Shown one piece after another: positions 35,699 through 47,200 of a stretch of DNA of 64,000 bases. Position numbers and translations under genes: made by a program. The notes beneath the pieces are model-generated. The model saw only the letters and a program-made list of their open reading frames with translations, was not told the DNA's origin and ran no database searches. The number at the start of each line of letters is the position of its first letter. Positions within the stretch are counted from its first letter, which is position 1. Origin of the DNA: Ustilaginoidea virens (lineage: Eukaryota; Ascomycota; Sordariomycetes; Hypocreales; Clavicipitaceae); contig NC_057318.1 of NCBI RefSeq assembly GCF_000687475.1, positions 5,580,001 through 5,644,000 of the forward strand. Direction: 5' to 3'.

Positions 35699-35772
35699 GA
35701 TATATGTATATATATATGTATATATATATGTATATATATATGTATATATATATGTATATATATATATGTATG
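35699..35772. repeat. (TATATATG)n microsatellite just after the Lon gene
   Basis: Roughly seven units of TATATATATG/TATATG lie about 60 bp downstream of the Lon stop codon. Confidence 0.9.
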
Positions 35773-37240
35773 TTGAAAAAGAAAATGTGCGGCACTGTCC
35801 ATCAGAAGTCTGGCGTACCCGGTGGTTTTTGACGAGGCAACCTTTCCCTACTTGCCTACGGGCAGCGAGATATTTGCCTGCGCTCTTGGTTACCCGTCCT
35901 TTCTGAATCGTCTCCAAATGACGTGCTGGATGGGTCCGTCGCGCTCTTTGCCGCCCGCATCCTTGGGCGGGATCCGAACGACAGTAGAAACACAGTACGG
36001 TGCGGATAACACCAGACGCCAAGCGTTTTTGGGCGGCGTAGAACTCCCCCGGGGAGGCGGGGGGGGGGGGGGGGGGGGGTGGCATTAAGCGACGCGGTGC
36101 CGGATGCTTAGACCGCATGAAGCTTAGCGTGGCTTGGTTGCCGCTCGAGCCCAGTGGCGGCGCTTGGGGGCTGCGCGTCGGAAAACCACCCGGTTGGGGG
36201 GTTTTGCTGGCCTCGGCCACCGGAGCGTGCGCCAAGTAAACCCACAGCAGTTGTTTGGGAAGAGAGAAAGGACGAGGACAATGGACAATGCACGAGACGA
36301 CGAGTTTACCAAAGAAAATTCACAAGACGAGTTACGATGGTTATATATGTACATGCGTACCTTTATCGAGCGAGTTTTGGCAGTGCGCTGCGTTGCGTAA
36401 GCTCGGCGGCGGCGCCAGCCAAGCTCTCTCTCTGCCTTTGCACGTGCTCCGGATTCGTGCACGTGTTCCCCCGGTGGCTAAACTGCCCCGGTCTCAGTGG
36501 CTTTCTTTTCCTTTCTTGTCTTTTCTTTTCTTTTCTTGTCGTTCCGTCTTTGTTTCTTTGATACACGAGTCCCCGCTCCTCCCAGGGGATTTCTCTGCAG
36601 CGTCTTCTTTGCTGTACGAATTTCTTCTTCTTCTGCCATTGGCCTGGCCGCGATGCTGGCAAAGACGCACGACAATACAATGCGCAAAACTGTGATTCTG
36701 CACAAGTCGGGGATCCGACGACGGCTGTTGCAGCAGTGGGCGGGTGGGGGAGGGGGTGTGACTCCAAGGGGCTGTGGGGAGGGGGGTGTCTGAAGGCTCC
36801 CTTGACCGGTGGGTGGTGGGCACAACAGTGAGTGCCACGCTAGAAGGCGCCGACGCTTCTGTGGAAGTGGCAGTCCGTCTTCCTCTGCGGTTCGTTTGGC
36901 GGGGGGAGGGACGGATGAAAATGAATCTCGTAGAGCGAAGTGCTTAAACCCCCGGCCGTACGAAGTGGACGGGAATCGTCAGTCGTGTTCGGGGATACAA
37001 CGGCCAACCTGAATAAGATTCGTGGAAATGCCTGGGCCCCTCCTCATGCTGTGCAACGTAACATGACGTAGGCGTGATGCCGTCATACCCCGGGCTGCGC
37101 GCGTCCCTGTCTCGAGACTCGAAACCACCCCCGACTCTTGTCAATGCCAGCCCAGCGCGTCTGTAGGTACACGGGGACGTGCTACCAGAGCACGGAGCAC
37201 GGCGCACGGAGCACGAGCACGAGCACGGAAAGCAAGTAGT

Positions 37241-37292
37241 AGCTCATGCTGCTCATACATGCTCATGCTCATGCTCATGCTCATGCTCATGC
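37241..37292. repeat. (ATGCTC)n hexanucleotide array
   Basis: About seven units of GCTCAT. Flanking bases (ACGGAGCACGAGCACGAGCACGG) are themselves a GAGCAC repeat, related in part to the reverse complement. Confidence 0.9.
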
Positions 37293-39656
37293 TGTGCCAG
37301 CCAGCATTGTCCAACTCTGGGAGCGCAGAAAAGGGCTTGATGCCATCCATGTCCTGCAAAGGGGCCAACCCCGGCGAGCAGGAGGGGTCTTCCCCCCCCC
37401 CTTTCTCCTCCCACTCGGCACAGCTGCAGTTCCGCATCTTGCATCCGTCCCATCCGCCCGTCTCTTATCCAAGTGTATACTGTGAGCAATACTTGATAAG
37501 AGCCTTCAAACCCATGTTGGCGTGCGCCCAAAACCCGGCTGGCAGCTTCAGCCGGCGTTTTTAGCGCTGTCGGCTTGTTTCGGAAGCAGACTTGATGTCT
37601 TCCCCTCGTGTCGCGATTCAGGACCCGCGCCTCTGTTTGCCATGTGATGACTTGGACCCAGGCCGAGTCCATTCGGCTGCTGCTCTGTTGAAGCGGATAT
37701 CCAATGTCGGTCCGCTGCCGATAGCAGTCGTTTCTAGCAAGCTCCCAGTACACCCCCTTGCTGAATCCACGCAGATTTCCAAGGAAAACATTCCGTCACC
37801 TTGCAAATGACGTGGTGTTGGTCGTCGACGAGGTCATGATTGAAGTAACCTTGGCCCACGACCAGATTGGTCCGCACATTAAGAGCAGGTGCTGCGCCAT
37901 GCCGCCATCACCTGAGATCCCTGTTCAGCACTCTGTACTGGAAGGAAGAAGACCCTTGCACATTGCCCCTTCGCTTGCGGAATATGTAGCCATGTCCGGC
38001 GATTCATTGGCGCTCCAGGAAAACATCACCATGCCTTTTTTATATCTTCCGCAATGCTGGTAAATGGCCCGACTGGACCACCATTCCCTTGTCGCTGCTA
38101 GGCCCGCATGATGAGGGGGAGAAGACAAGGGGATTTAATTCAATATTGGTGTGGCGTGCGCGTATATATGTAGGAAAAGAAAAGTGACAACGAAATTTTT
38201 TTTTTTTTATAAAAAAAAAAAAAAAAGGGAGTAGGGGGGATCCAGTCCATTGTCTGAGTTACATCGACGGAGCAGGCATCCATCTCCCTAGCTGATCATG
38301 TAGCTGCTAGGGAAAGTTATAGGCGGTTGCGAGGCTGTGCTGCATCGAAACGCGCCCCTAGGAAATCGAATCGGATCGTTTATATCCTGTCCAGTAGTCG
38401 TAGTACATGTTCATAAACTAAAGTTCCTTAAATGAGGAGATGGCTGTGACTCCATCCCAACTGTAGCTGAGCCCACGACTATCCGCTCGGGTCCGAGCAG
38501 TCAATGGACGGCGATCACAGCTTCTAAGAGCTGCCTGTCCTGGAGTCCCGTTTCGTCCCGTCGCTCCCTGAACGCTGTATGGTAAACTCGGCGCCGCAAT
38601 TAGAGGCCACAAAACGAAAGGCTAGTCAGAGCCTGTTGCGCAGATGGAAGTGAACTGTAAATTCACGTCCCTGTAAGATGTAGTAAAAATGCTCCTCGGT
38701 AAGTGGCTGTTGATTCTCGACAACTTCAACGAACCAGACGATGGCGCTGCAGAATGTATCGGCATCCTAGGCGCAGGGGAACCCAACCCACTATTAGTGA
38801 TGATGCCGCGCCAGTCTTAATGATGCCCACTGGTATCGATGCTGCCTGCCATTGGTATAATACAACCGCATCGACGTTTGATCATGCTGCTGGTGTTTGA
38901 TGCCACCGCGGCTGCAGGCTTCATGTTTCGTCTTGTGTCGAGTCGTAGCCGCGGGACCATGAGTCATGGCATGTTTCAGCAAAAGCTTCCACACAAGCGA
39001 CTTGTCTGGAGTCTTACGTACCATCTTCCTTGAAAGGCAGCTTCTCGGTCTTTGCCACGAGCAAGACAAGCGCAGGTTATGTCACAACACCTCCGCCTTT
39101 GCAGGACCGACTACAGGACACGTCCTTCTTTTCCTTTTCCACGTTTTCCTTTCTTCATGTCGAAGACGGCGCGCACGTCAAAGCGTGGCATGAAATATCT
39201 CCTCGAATTGACGTTTGTAGTATCGAGCGTACCGAGGCCGGGACTATGTCTTGCGCGACTCACCGTTGGAGCTTATTGACACATGTGTGTATCGCCGCCG
39301 GTTCGTGGGACACATGTTTACCTGCTAGGACAATCGTTCTTTGATGTTGCCGGAGAGACCGCAGAAAGAAGGATAATTGAACTGCGGCGCTACCAAGCTC
39401 AACCAGAGGTATCTGTTGTAAAGTAGAGACTGATAAAGTGCTACTGTTCAAGGTTATGCAATGATTCATCGTTGGGATGTAGTCCTTTCGGCTGGATCGT
39501 CTTTTACCAGTCCAATGTCGCTGAATTTCTACAGGCGGGGAAAGGAGAAGGAGTTTTCAAGTCATGTGATTGACAACCAGCTCTATCTATCAGGTTGCAC
39601 ACGGAAGACACGGTAATATCAAATGATAATAATAAGCATTAGCTGACCGATTCTAT

Positions 39657-39806
39657 TGCCGGGGATATCAGTGGATTTGTACATAATATCGGGAATATCC
39701 GATAGAATATGGCATATATAACCGGGGGAGTAGTAGCTATTAAAATAGAATTATATTTTATTATTATTTTATTATTTACTATAAAAAACTGGCCTTAGGG
39801 CTACTG
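39657..39806 (+). repeat. TE-A-like LTR fragment, cut by TE-D
   Basis: The segment starts TGCCGGGGATATCAGTGG and follows the TE-A LTR order (ATATCGGGAATATCCG, ATATGGCATATATAACCG, then CTATAAAAAACTGGCC and CTACTG). An AT-rich stretch (about 39745-39775) replaces the middle. It stops where TE-D begins and its remainder is not in the window. It is the outermost layer of block 2. Confidence 0.75.
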
Positions 39807-40088
39807 TGTCACGGGCTCGGGCTACGCCCGCGCTATAATGTGGCTAAGACTCGGGCTGCGCCCGCGACTAGCCTAGGGAGTATCGACATAGGGTCACAAG
39901 GCCTCGCTAAAGACTCGGCCCATACTACATATAGGCATAAATAGACTACTTAGAGGCTCCTATTTAGGTCTTCTCTCTTTCCTCCTTAGTCTATTTAATA
40001 TATTCATTTGACGCCTATTTATAGTAGCCCTAGGGTTAGTCCTTTACATTTAAATAGACTGTCTTAGCCTTACTATTATAACCTCACA
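39807..40088 (+). repeat. TE-D LTR
   Basis: It contains two copies of CTCGGGCT(A/G)CGCCCGCG about 36 bp apart, each a short palindrome. The 54045 copy has one, as expected after deletion between the direct repeats. Confidence 0.65.
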
Positions 40089-40104
40089 TTATAAAGCCAA
40101 TAAT

Positions 40105-40495
40105 GCAGGCTATATAAGATATCGAGATAAGTATACCTAGAGAGATAGGTCTAAATAACCTAAGACTATAACGCCTCTAATATAACATATATACCCAAGT
40201 AAAGCAGCTTGCAATAGGGTAATAATAGATAGAAGCGCAAATACAGACTAACGCGTAATACGTTACTGCTATTGCCGCCTTACTATAGACCCTTCTCGCG
40301 AATTAGTTAAATAGCTCCTAAAATGCTACCTAATCGGCCCCGGTCGTACAATAGAATAGCCCCCTCCCTACTACTTAAGATACCCAGCTAAAGCGTAAGC
40401 CGATCCTGATAAGGGACCCCTTTAATAGCAAAAAAGCTATATTTACAGCCTAGCGGACCTTTATATAATATAAGCTTGAGGTCGATAGAGACTTT
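40105..40495 (+). pseudogene. TE-D gag-like remnant, left part
   Basis: The plus-strand frame opens near an ATG at about 40103 and is broken by stops. It ends with YKLEVDRDF at the TE-G insertion and continues as IRDKKT from 53857. No zinc knuckle is visible. Confidence 0.5.
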
Positions 40496-41999
40496 TATTA
40501 AAATCCTATGGTAGTCTACTAGACTGCTGGCCCTTCCACCGTCTCTTGGACTTACGACTGTCCCACTAGATATACGGTGGTCTTACCAACCTTAGGCGTT
40601 TACCGTTTACCTTCCGGATTTTCAGTGGATTAGTATTGTATACCAAATAAGGTAGGCCTTTATTAGGCCTTATTTAAAAATATTTAATACGGCCGGATAT
40701 TACGTGGGCATACTAAGGTCTTATTTAAAAATATTTAATTCGGCCGGATATTACGTGGGCATTATTATTATTATTATTAAATTACGCTAGAGGCTATTTT
40801 AAAGCTAAATAACCTATCTAGTACTTCTATATAGATAATTCGGAAAGGGAAAAACCCGGTAGCTAGGAGGAAAACCCTTCCTGCTTTCTTAATTTCTGCT
40901 TTTTATCGCCCTGCATTAGGGGCGGCGGGTATCCGGTGCGTAAGAGAATAGGATGCGCAACCGCTTAAGACTATATCTAGCGGTATTGCATAGGAAGAGT
41001 GCGAGCGAGAAGTCCTAGAGTATTGGGTCTAGGTTGGTGATCTTATTGGGTGAGAAGTGAGAGGAGGGTAAAGCTAGGGGGGTAGGGCCGGCGGCGCGCT
41101 TACGGCAGGCGTATTCTCGCCGGGCGCGTATCTATAGTAGCCTAGGCGCTTCTCGGTATACATCAATTTTTGGGTCGGAAGAGGAAGTGAGTTAATTCTA
41201 AAGGTTGAAGCGGGCGGCTTTAGGCATTATATTAGTATATAGGTCAGCGATGCCCCCCGATTTAGTGCCTTTTCTTTTTTTCTTCTTTTCCTTCGTAGCG
41301 CTAATTTTAAGGTATATAATGACCCCTCTATCGCAGTATAGGGCCAGTACTAACCCTATTAGCAATACGGCAGTAGTAGCAACGACAATAGCAGTAATAA
41401 TAATACTAGCAATAATAAAAATAATAATAGCGAAGATGCCTAAGCGGTTGGCGATACTAAATAAAGGGGTAAATACAGATCTTATACGCGGTAGGACCAT
41501 AGCTAACCCTTATAATATAGCCCGGAGAATTATATGTATAGCTTTACAGGCTGTATCTAATGCGCTCGGAGGATCCTAAGCATTAATACTATAGTTAATA
41601 AGGTATGGACCGGGTTATACCTACTCTCTAGCGAAGCTAATATAGGTAGGGACCGGTGCGGCCTACTATCCTTGCGCCTTTATGGGTAAGATATATATAC
41701 CCTTAGAGAGGACCCCTAGGAACCGGGTCCCGGTATAAAAGCTTCTAGATGCATAAGAGACTATTGCTAGGGGGATAAAAGTGCATTTTCGATTTGTATG
41801 CGGTATAGGCTATTAGCTAATTATTTTTAGCTTTAGGTAGATGACTATAAGGCCCTCTAGTAGAGGGCTAAATAGGCGTCTGCCTCTCGGGGGCGTAGTT
41901 AGGCGGCGGTAGTAGCGGTAGCGGCGGCGGTAGGGGGCTTTAGCGCTCCCGGGGCAACCTAGGAGATACTAGACCTCAAAAAGAGGAAGGTCCTTGCCT

Positions 42000-43307
42000 T
42001 AGAACGATAGGCCTACGCCTAAAAGGATATCGCTATATTGTTATAGGTTTTCCTGGCCCGGGAGGAGGGGGGGGAGGGGGCTTCGGAGGGGGAGCAGACT
42101 AGGGATAAGGGGGGGGAGAGCTTATATACGCGGGTGAAGTAGATAAGCTTGCTTTTGCTAAGGTTAAAGTTAAGTCCGACTTACTTAGACTAGCTATCGC
42201 AGATAAGCCATACTTTCTCGAGTAGCGCCTTTATCTCCCCTATATCTCTCCTATAGGCTATAATATTTATATCGTCGGCGAAGCCTAATATAATAATTAA
42301 GGCTACCTTTTGCAGCCTCTTATAGAGCGGCGTAATATAAACAAGGAAGAGGATAAGGGAGAGGGGGGACCCTTATAGTACCCTAGCAGTAATCGGCAAT
42401 TTCTTTATAAGCTATCCTTTAAAGTAGATCTATACCATTCGCGAATCGGTAAAGCTATATACTTACGCTATAAGCTATAGCGGGAGCCCTTTATTAAGGA
42501 GTAGGTAGATAAGGCGGGTATAATTAACTATATTAAATACTGCTAATATATCTAGTTGAAGGAGTAAGGCGATCCTACTGTAATGCTAGGTCGTGCGAAT
42601 AATCTCTACTAGTATACTTAGTGCTATATCGGTTAACCGGTTTGCCCTATTACCTATTTAAAGATCTAGAAAGAGGTTACCCTCCTTAAGGGCGGCGGTA
42701 AGCCGCCTCGCGACCGCGGCTTCTATAACCTTCCCTACTAGGTTAAGTAACGATATTAGTCTCTATCCTCTTACTTTCGAGTATTCCTTAGGCCTTTTCC
42801 TAGGCTTCTATAGTACTACTACTTTAGCCTCCCGGAATTAGGCCGGGTAGTACCTAATACGGCATATTTCGTTAAGGAGGTATATTAGGGTTTAAATAAG
42901 TAAAGGGCTATATACTTTAAGGAATCCTATTAGGAGCCTATTAGGGCCTAATGCTTTCTAGCCTACTATATTGCGTAATATAGTGCATACCTCTTTATAG
43001 GTAAAGGAGTCTATAGAGGGGAATACTGCGGTAGTAAACTAGGGGAATATTAGGTTAGGGATATTATTATAAGTAGCCTAAGAGATAGGGAAAAACTATT
43101 AGGCGAGTATTTATACCTTTTCTTCGTGCGTTATTGCCTTTAGGCCTAGACCGCTTCGTTTTAGTAGGGGGATCTTTCTTAATTTAGGCAGGAGGCCGCT
43201 ATATAGGCAGGCCTATTTCTCTAGAGACTATAGGTCGGCATTCTAAGCGGTTACTTTATTAAGGGCCTCTTGCTATAACTGGCGCTATTCTTTCTAGATA
43301 ATATAAG
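42000..43307 (-). pseudogene. LINE reverse transcriptase remnant
   Basis: On the minus strand, translation through stops shows the KALGPNRL block (fits KAPGPDGI of LINE RTs), LLNLVGKVIEAAVARRL, LLLQLDILAVFNIVNY, GSPLSLILF (fits GSPLSP) and the catalytic GFADDINIIAY at about 42285-42255. Both active-site Asp residues are intact but stops at TAG are frequent. Confidence 0.88.
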
Positions 43308-43312
43308 ACTAG

Positions 43313-44016
43313 TGTTGCAAAATGGTGATTCAGAACACTGTTGGAAATGTACTGGATACCGACAGTGGCGTACAAGGCGTTGCAGAATAAAACAAAGAGC
43401 TGGTTAAAGATTTAAAGCGCATAAGAGGTTGACCAGAGCAAAGATGTCAGGGAAATCTGATTCTAATTGTTGGTGACTATTCTAGCTAGAAAGAGGGAAT
43501 TTTGGGCATATTTCTACCATCTTGAAAAAGTGGTTGAAAATAATGAAAAACCGTAAAAATAGCGAAAAACCCGACGAAAAGTCGGTCTGCCCAACCGTGC
43601 CCAATATCCTACCCAGTGCATACCCAACCAAGCCCAGTGGCTTATAGCGGTGTGCCGGATGCCCTATAACAGTCTGCCGTACGGGCCGGAAGCCCTATAT
43701 CGGTCTGCCGTAAATGACCGGTGTAGCGGGTGACTGTATGTAGAAGGCCGAAAGTGCTGGTTTGCCCATTTGGTAATCCCGTAGAAATGCGCCGCCTGTT
43801 GTGGGCCCTGTGGCCCGCTGTGACCGGCCGCTGTAGCCGGCTGTGGGGCGCTGTGCCGGTGCCGTGACCGGCGCTGTGGCCCACTGTAATCGGCGTTGTA
43901 GGGCGCTGTGCCCCACCAAGGCGCCTAGTATAGCCATCGCGATATCTCAACGTAGAGACGTCGTACGGTAGCGAGACCAGTACCAAAATACAGCTAAAAA
44001 GGCGCTGATTTCAACA
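43313..44016 (-). repeat. TE-C 3' LTR
   Basis: On the plus strand it runs TGTTGCAAAATGG to GATTTCAACA. Positions about 43790-43920 are a GC-rich degenerate array of GCTGTGGCC/GGCGCTGT units. A 114-codon frame at 43642-43986, identical at 50398, is a chance frame of the LTR. Confidence 0.95.
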
Positions 44017-44209
44017 CCCCCTCTGATTAGCAATATGGCTAATCCTAGCGTTAGAATAAAAGAAAGAAGTCCCGTAAAAAAGAAGAAAAAAAAAAAAATT
44101 ATAGGGATTGCAGCCCTAATAATTGCCGAAATATGGGGAATTTCGGGCTTGGGAGTGGTTTGGTAAGTCCATCCGCAGGCATATCTGTCGTGGGTAAATA
44201 AGATATTTT

Positions 44210-47200
44210 TACCAGGCCACTATGGGCCTTCTCACGTATATACCGGAATTTAAGCAAGGTATGCTTAGTGCGGGCATGCTGATTTGGGTCATTTGCATTA
44301 GAAATAGACCCTTGGTTATCGCAGTATAGTGGTATCGGGCGTTAAATATCGACCTGGATTTCTTTAAACAAATTAGATATCCATTCCACTTCGCGAATCG
44401 CTTTAAGCATTGCATCAGACTCGGCTTTAAGCGTTGACAAAACCACAGTCGAAGACCGTTTTGACCTCCAGCTAATAGGCCCACCATTCAAGGTAGTAAG
44501 ATAACCACTAGTGGACTTCGAAGTCAGCCGGCACCTAGCAAAATCGCTATCAGAAAATGCAGCTAATACTACGGTAGCTTTAGCGGCTCGGTAACAAATG
44601 GCTGTATTTGCCGTACCAGCTAAGTAGCGAAAAGCGCCCTTAGCAGCATTAAGCTGTATAGTGGAAGCCTGTTGCATATATCGTAATAGGTATTGCGTTA
44701 GAAAGGCAAGGTCAGGTCTTGACATTATCATCAACCACATCGATGTCCCTACTAGCTGCTGGAATAAGTGTTGATTACTAGCATCTAGCGGCGTATCGTC
44801 AGCCTCAGCAAGTATACCGGGCTATAGCGGGATTAGATGCGGTCGTGCGTCCTTAAGGTTAAACTTCTCAAGGACTTCCGCAATAAATTGCGATTGGTGC
44901 AGCTATAATAGGCCCTTTTCTCTATCCCTAATAATCTGCACTCCTAGAAAGAAGGAGGCGGGTCCTCGGTCTTCTATAGCATAAACCTTATGGAATTTGG
45001 CCTTAAGCTAGTCAATATAGCTAAGGTCCGGACCGATAATCAAGCAGTCATCCACATAGATCACAATAAAGGTATACGTTCCTTTATTATAAAAGACGGC
45101 AGCATCAGAAAGTAATGGCTTAAAACCCTCTTATACTAGAAGGTCTTTTAACCGTAACTACTACTCGCGAGGGCCTTATTTTAACCTATACAAGGCTTTC
45201 TTCAATAGTATAACCTATAATGCAGAGGGGTTATATCCAGCCTTAGTAAGTAAGGCTAGAAGTCGTTGACGCTACAGGTCAGACCATAAGGCTGGATTAG
45301 GTAAGAGTAGGCTTTCTGCAAATTCTAGAAAACCAGCTGGAATCTCTATATAAATCGTCTCCAGCAGTTCACTATTTAGAAAGGCACTAATAAAGTCGAT
45401 CTGCTCTATTTCCCAGTTATTTGCAGCAGCAAGAGCAAGGATAATCCTCCATATTGGTGGGATCGAAGTAGAGGCATAGGTCTCCGTAAAGTCTTGCCTA
45501 GATACCTGCATAAAGCCTTTAATAACTAATCGTGCCTTATATTTAACCGGGTTATTATTCGCATCTTTCTTGACGCGAAAAATAGGCCGGTTACGCAATA
45601 TTTTCCTACTAGTAGGAACACTAGTCTTAGGAATAAATTGGAAGATATTTAAATCGATTAATTGCTCGAATTCCGAAAATAAGGCTTTTACCTAGCTATC
45701 CTTATGTGGGCTGTATAAGACTTCCTTCCAGCTATTAGGCACACCTTCTAGGGCCCGTTTTGCAGCTTTAATCTTTACTGTATAGCAAATATCGTAAAAA
45801 GCATAGGAAGGGGGGAAATCCTATGTGGAAGCCTCTGGGGGGCTGCCTGGGTATCCGAAAATCTAGTCGTTTTTCGGCTGGGTGGGTGGGAAAGCACCCT
45901 ATTGGTTAGTCTGTGGGTCAGACTATTGGTCAGACTATTGGTCAGTCTGTGGGTTAGACTATTGGTTAGTCTGTAGGTCAAGTGACCTATAGTATCCGTA
46001 GCTTAGGATACCTTGCACGTCTCGTATCTGTAGCTGCATTCTTCCTCTAATTTTACCCCTAGTAGCCCTAACCTGGTATGGCTGAATAGGCACCTTTTCT
46101 AATACTCGAAACATTTTCTCCCACGGTCTCTCATTTGAGGCGATATCTAGACTCTCGAATTTCAGATATTCTAGTATAGGCAGCGTTTTACTATAGCGAA
46201 ATGCTGTATTTACTAGGAAGCCGGGCGAAAAGGCAGAATCTATTGTGTCGGAAAGTCGCAGAAAATTAGTATGTATGGGGCTTTGAGATTCGGACCATTG
46301 AAAATTTGCTATATGGGGCGAGTCAGAATTTTCATATATGCGGGGTATGCCCACTTTTGTGACGGATTCGGAAAATCTCTAAGATTGAGATTCCTAGTGA
46401 CAAGAGCTTTCTGCATTTCCTAGCATTTGCAGCCTTTTTGTATGGGAAAAAGGCGCAAATTCCTTAGCCGGTGAAAAAGGACCGTCTTGCCTAAGCTGAA
46501 AAGCTGAGTTAGACTAAAGCGATTTGGAATCGAAAGACGGCGAATTACTAGGAAATGTTGCAGAGTGCTGTAGCGGGCCAATTGGTAGGCCCACTGGTTG
46601 TAGTGGATCCGTGTGCTGTATTAGGCCCATTGGTTGTGGTGGGCCCGTGGGCTGTATTGGATCCATGGCCTGTGGTAGGCCTGTGCCTTCGACTAGGCCT
46701 ATACCGTCGGTCTTAGACGAAATAGGCATATCTAGGCGAGGCGATTTCCAGATAGGCTCTTCTAGAGCAATTTGGTCGATATTTACCCCCTTTAAATTAA
46801 AAGGCGGTTAGAAATCAAAAGTGCCCTCTAGGCCACTTAAAATAGGGCTTATACCTTCATTTTGGTAGGTGAAAGTAATAAAAGAGGTCTTGGTGACGAC
46901 CCGGCGATATAGGATATAGACGAGGTAGGTGCCGTTACCTAGCGTAGCTAATAACCTACCTGACTCGGTCCGGGGGGCCAGCTTATGGCTAATGACCCGT
47001 TTTTCTAGAGGGATTAACACCTCTACAGCCGCACCAATAGCCCTAAAGCTAGTAAGGTCGGGTAGGTGGTAGTGCGTAATTTCCGGAAAATCCTTCTTTA
47101 ATTCCTCGAAAGGTGACGAGGAACGGTTTGAGACTGCTATTAGATTTACTAAGGTAGTAATACTAAGAATCACTGCAGACTAAAGGTAAGAAGGTAACCG

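Larger units (their letters stand above)
35640..39656. other. 4-kb gene-free, simple-repeat-rich spacer up to the second transposon block
   Basis: I see no supportable gene. Notable repeats are a TATATATG array (about 35699-35772), a G21 run (36059-36079), a (TTTTC)n tract (about 36507-36540), an ATGCTC hexamer array (about 37241-37292) and a T13-ATA-A16 inverted repeat (about 38196-38226). The open frames crossing them are artefacts. From about 37600 to 39650 the sequence is GC-balanced and not RIP-like. I cannot exclude a diverged or multi-exon gene there. Confidence 0.5.

Noticed and set aside
37241..37292. CRISPR-like regular repeat
   Set aside because: The units are 6-bp direct repeats with no spacers, in a eukaryotic genome; it is a microsatellite.
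41198..41579. Opposing 100- and 124-codon frames in the LINE 3' region
   Set aside because: They are hydrophobic frames in RIP-like AT-rich DNA with no match to LINE domains.
43642..43986. 114-codon frame, repeated identically at 50398-50742
   Set aside because: Both copies lie entirely within the TE-C LTRs. Their identity reflects the LTR pair, and the protein has no recognisable domain.
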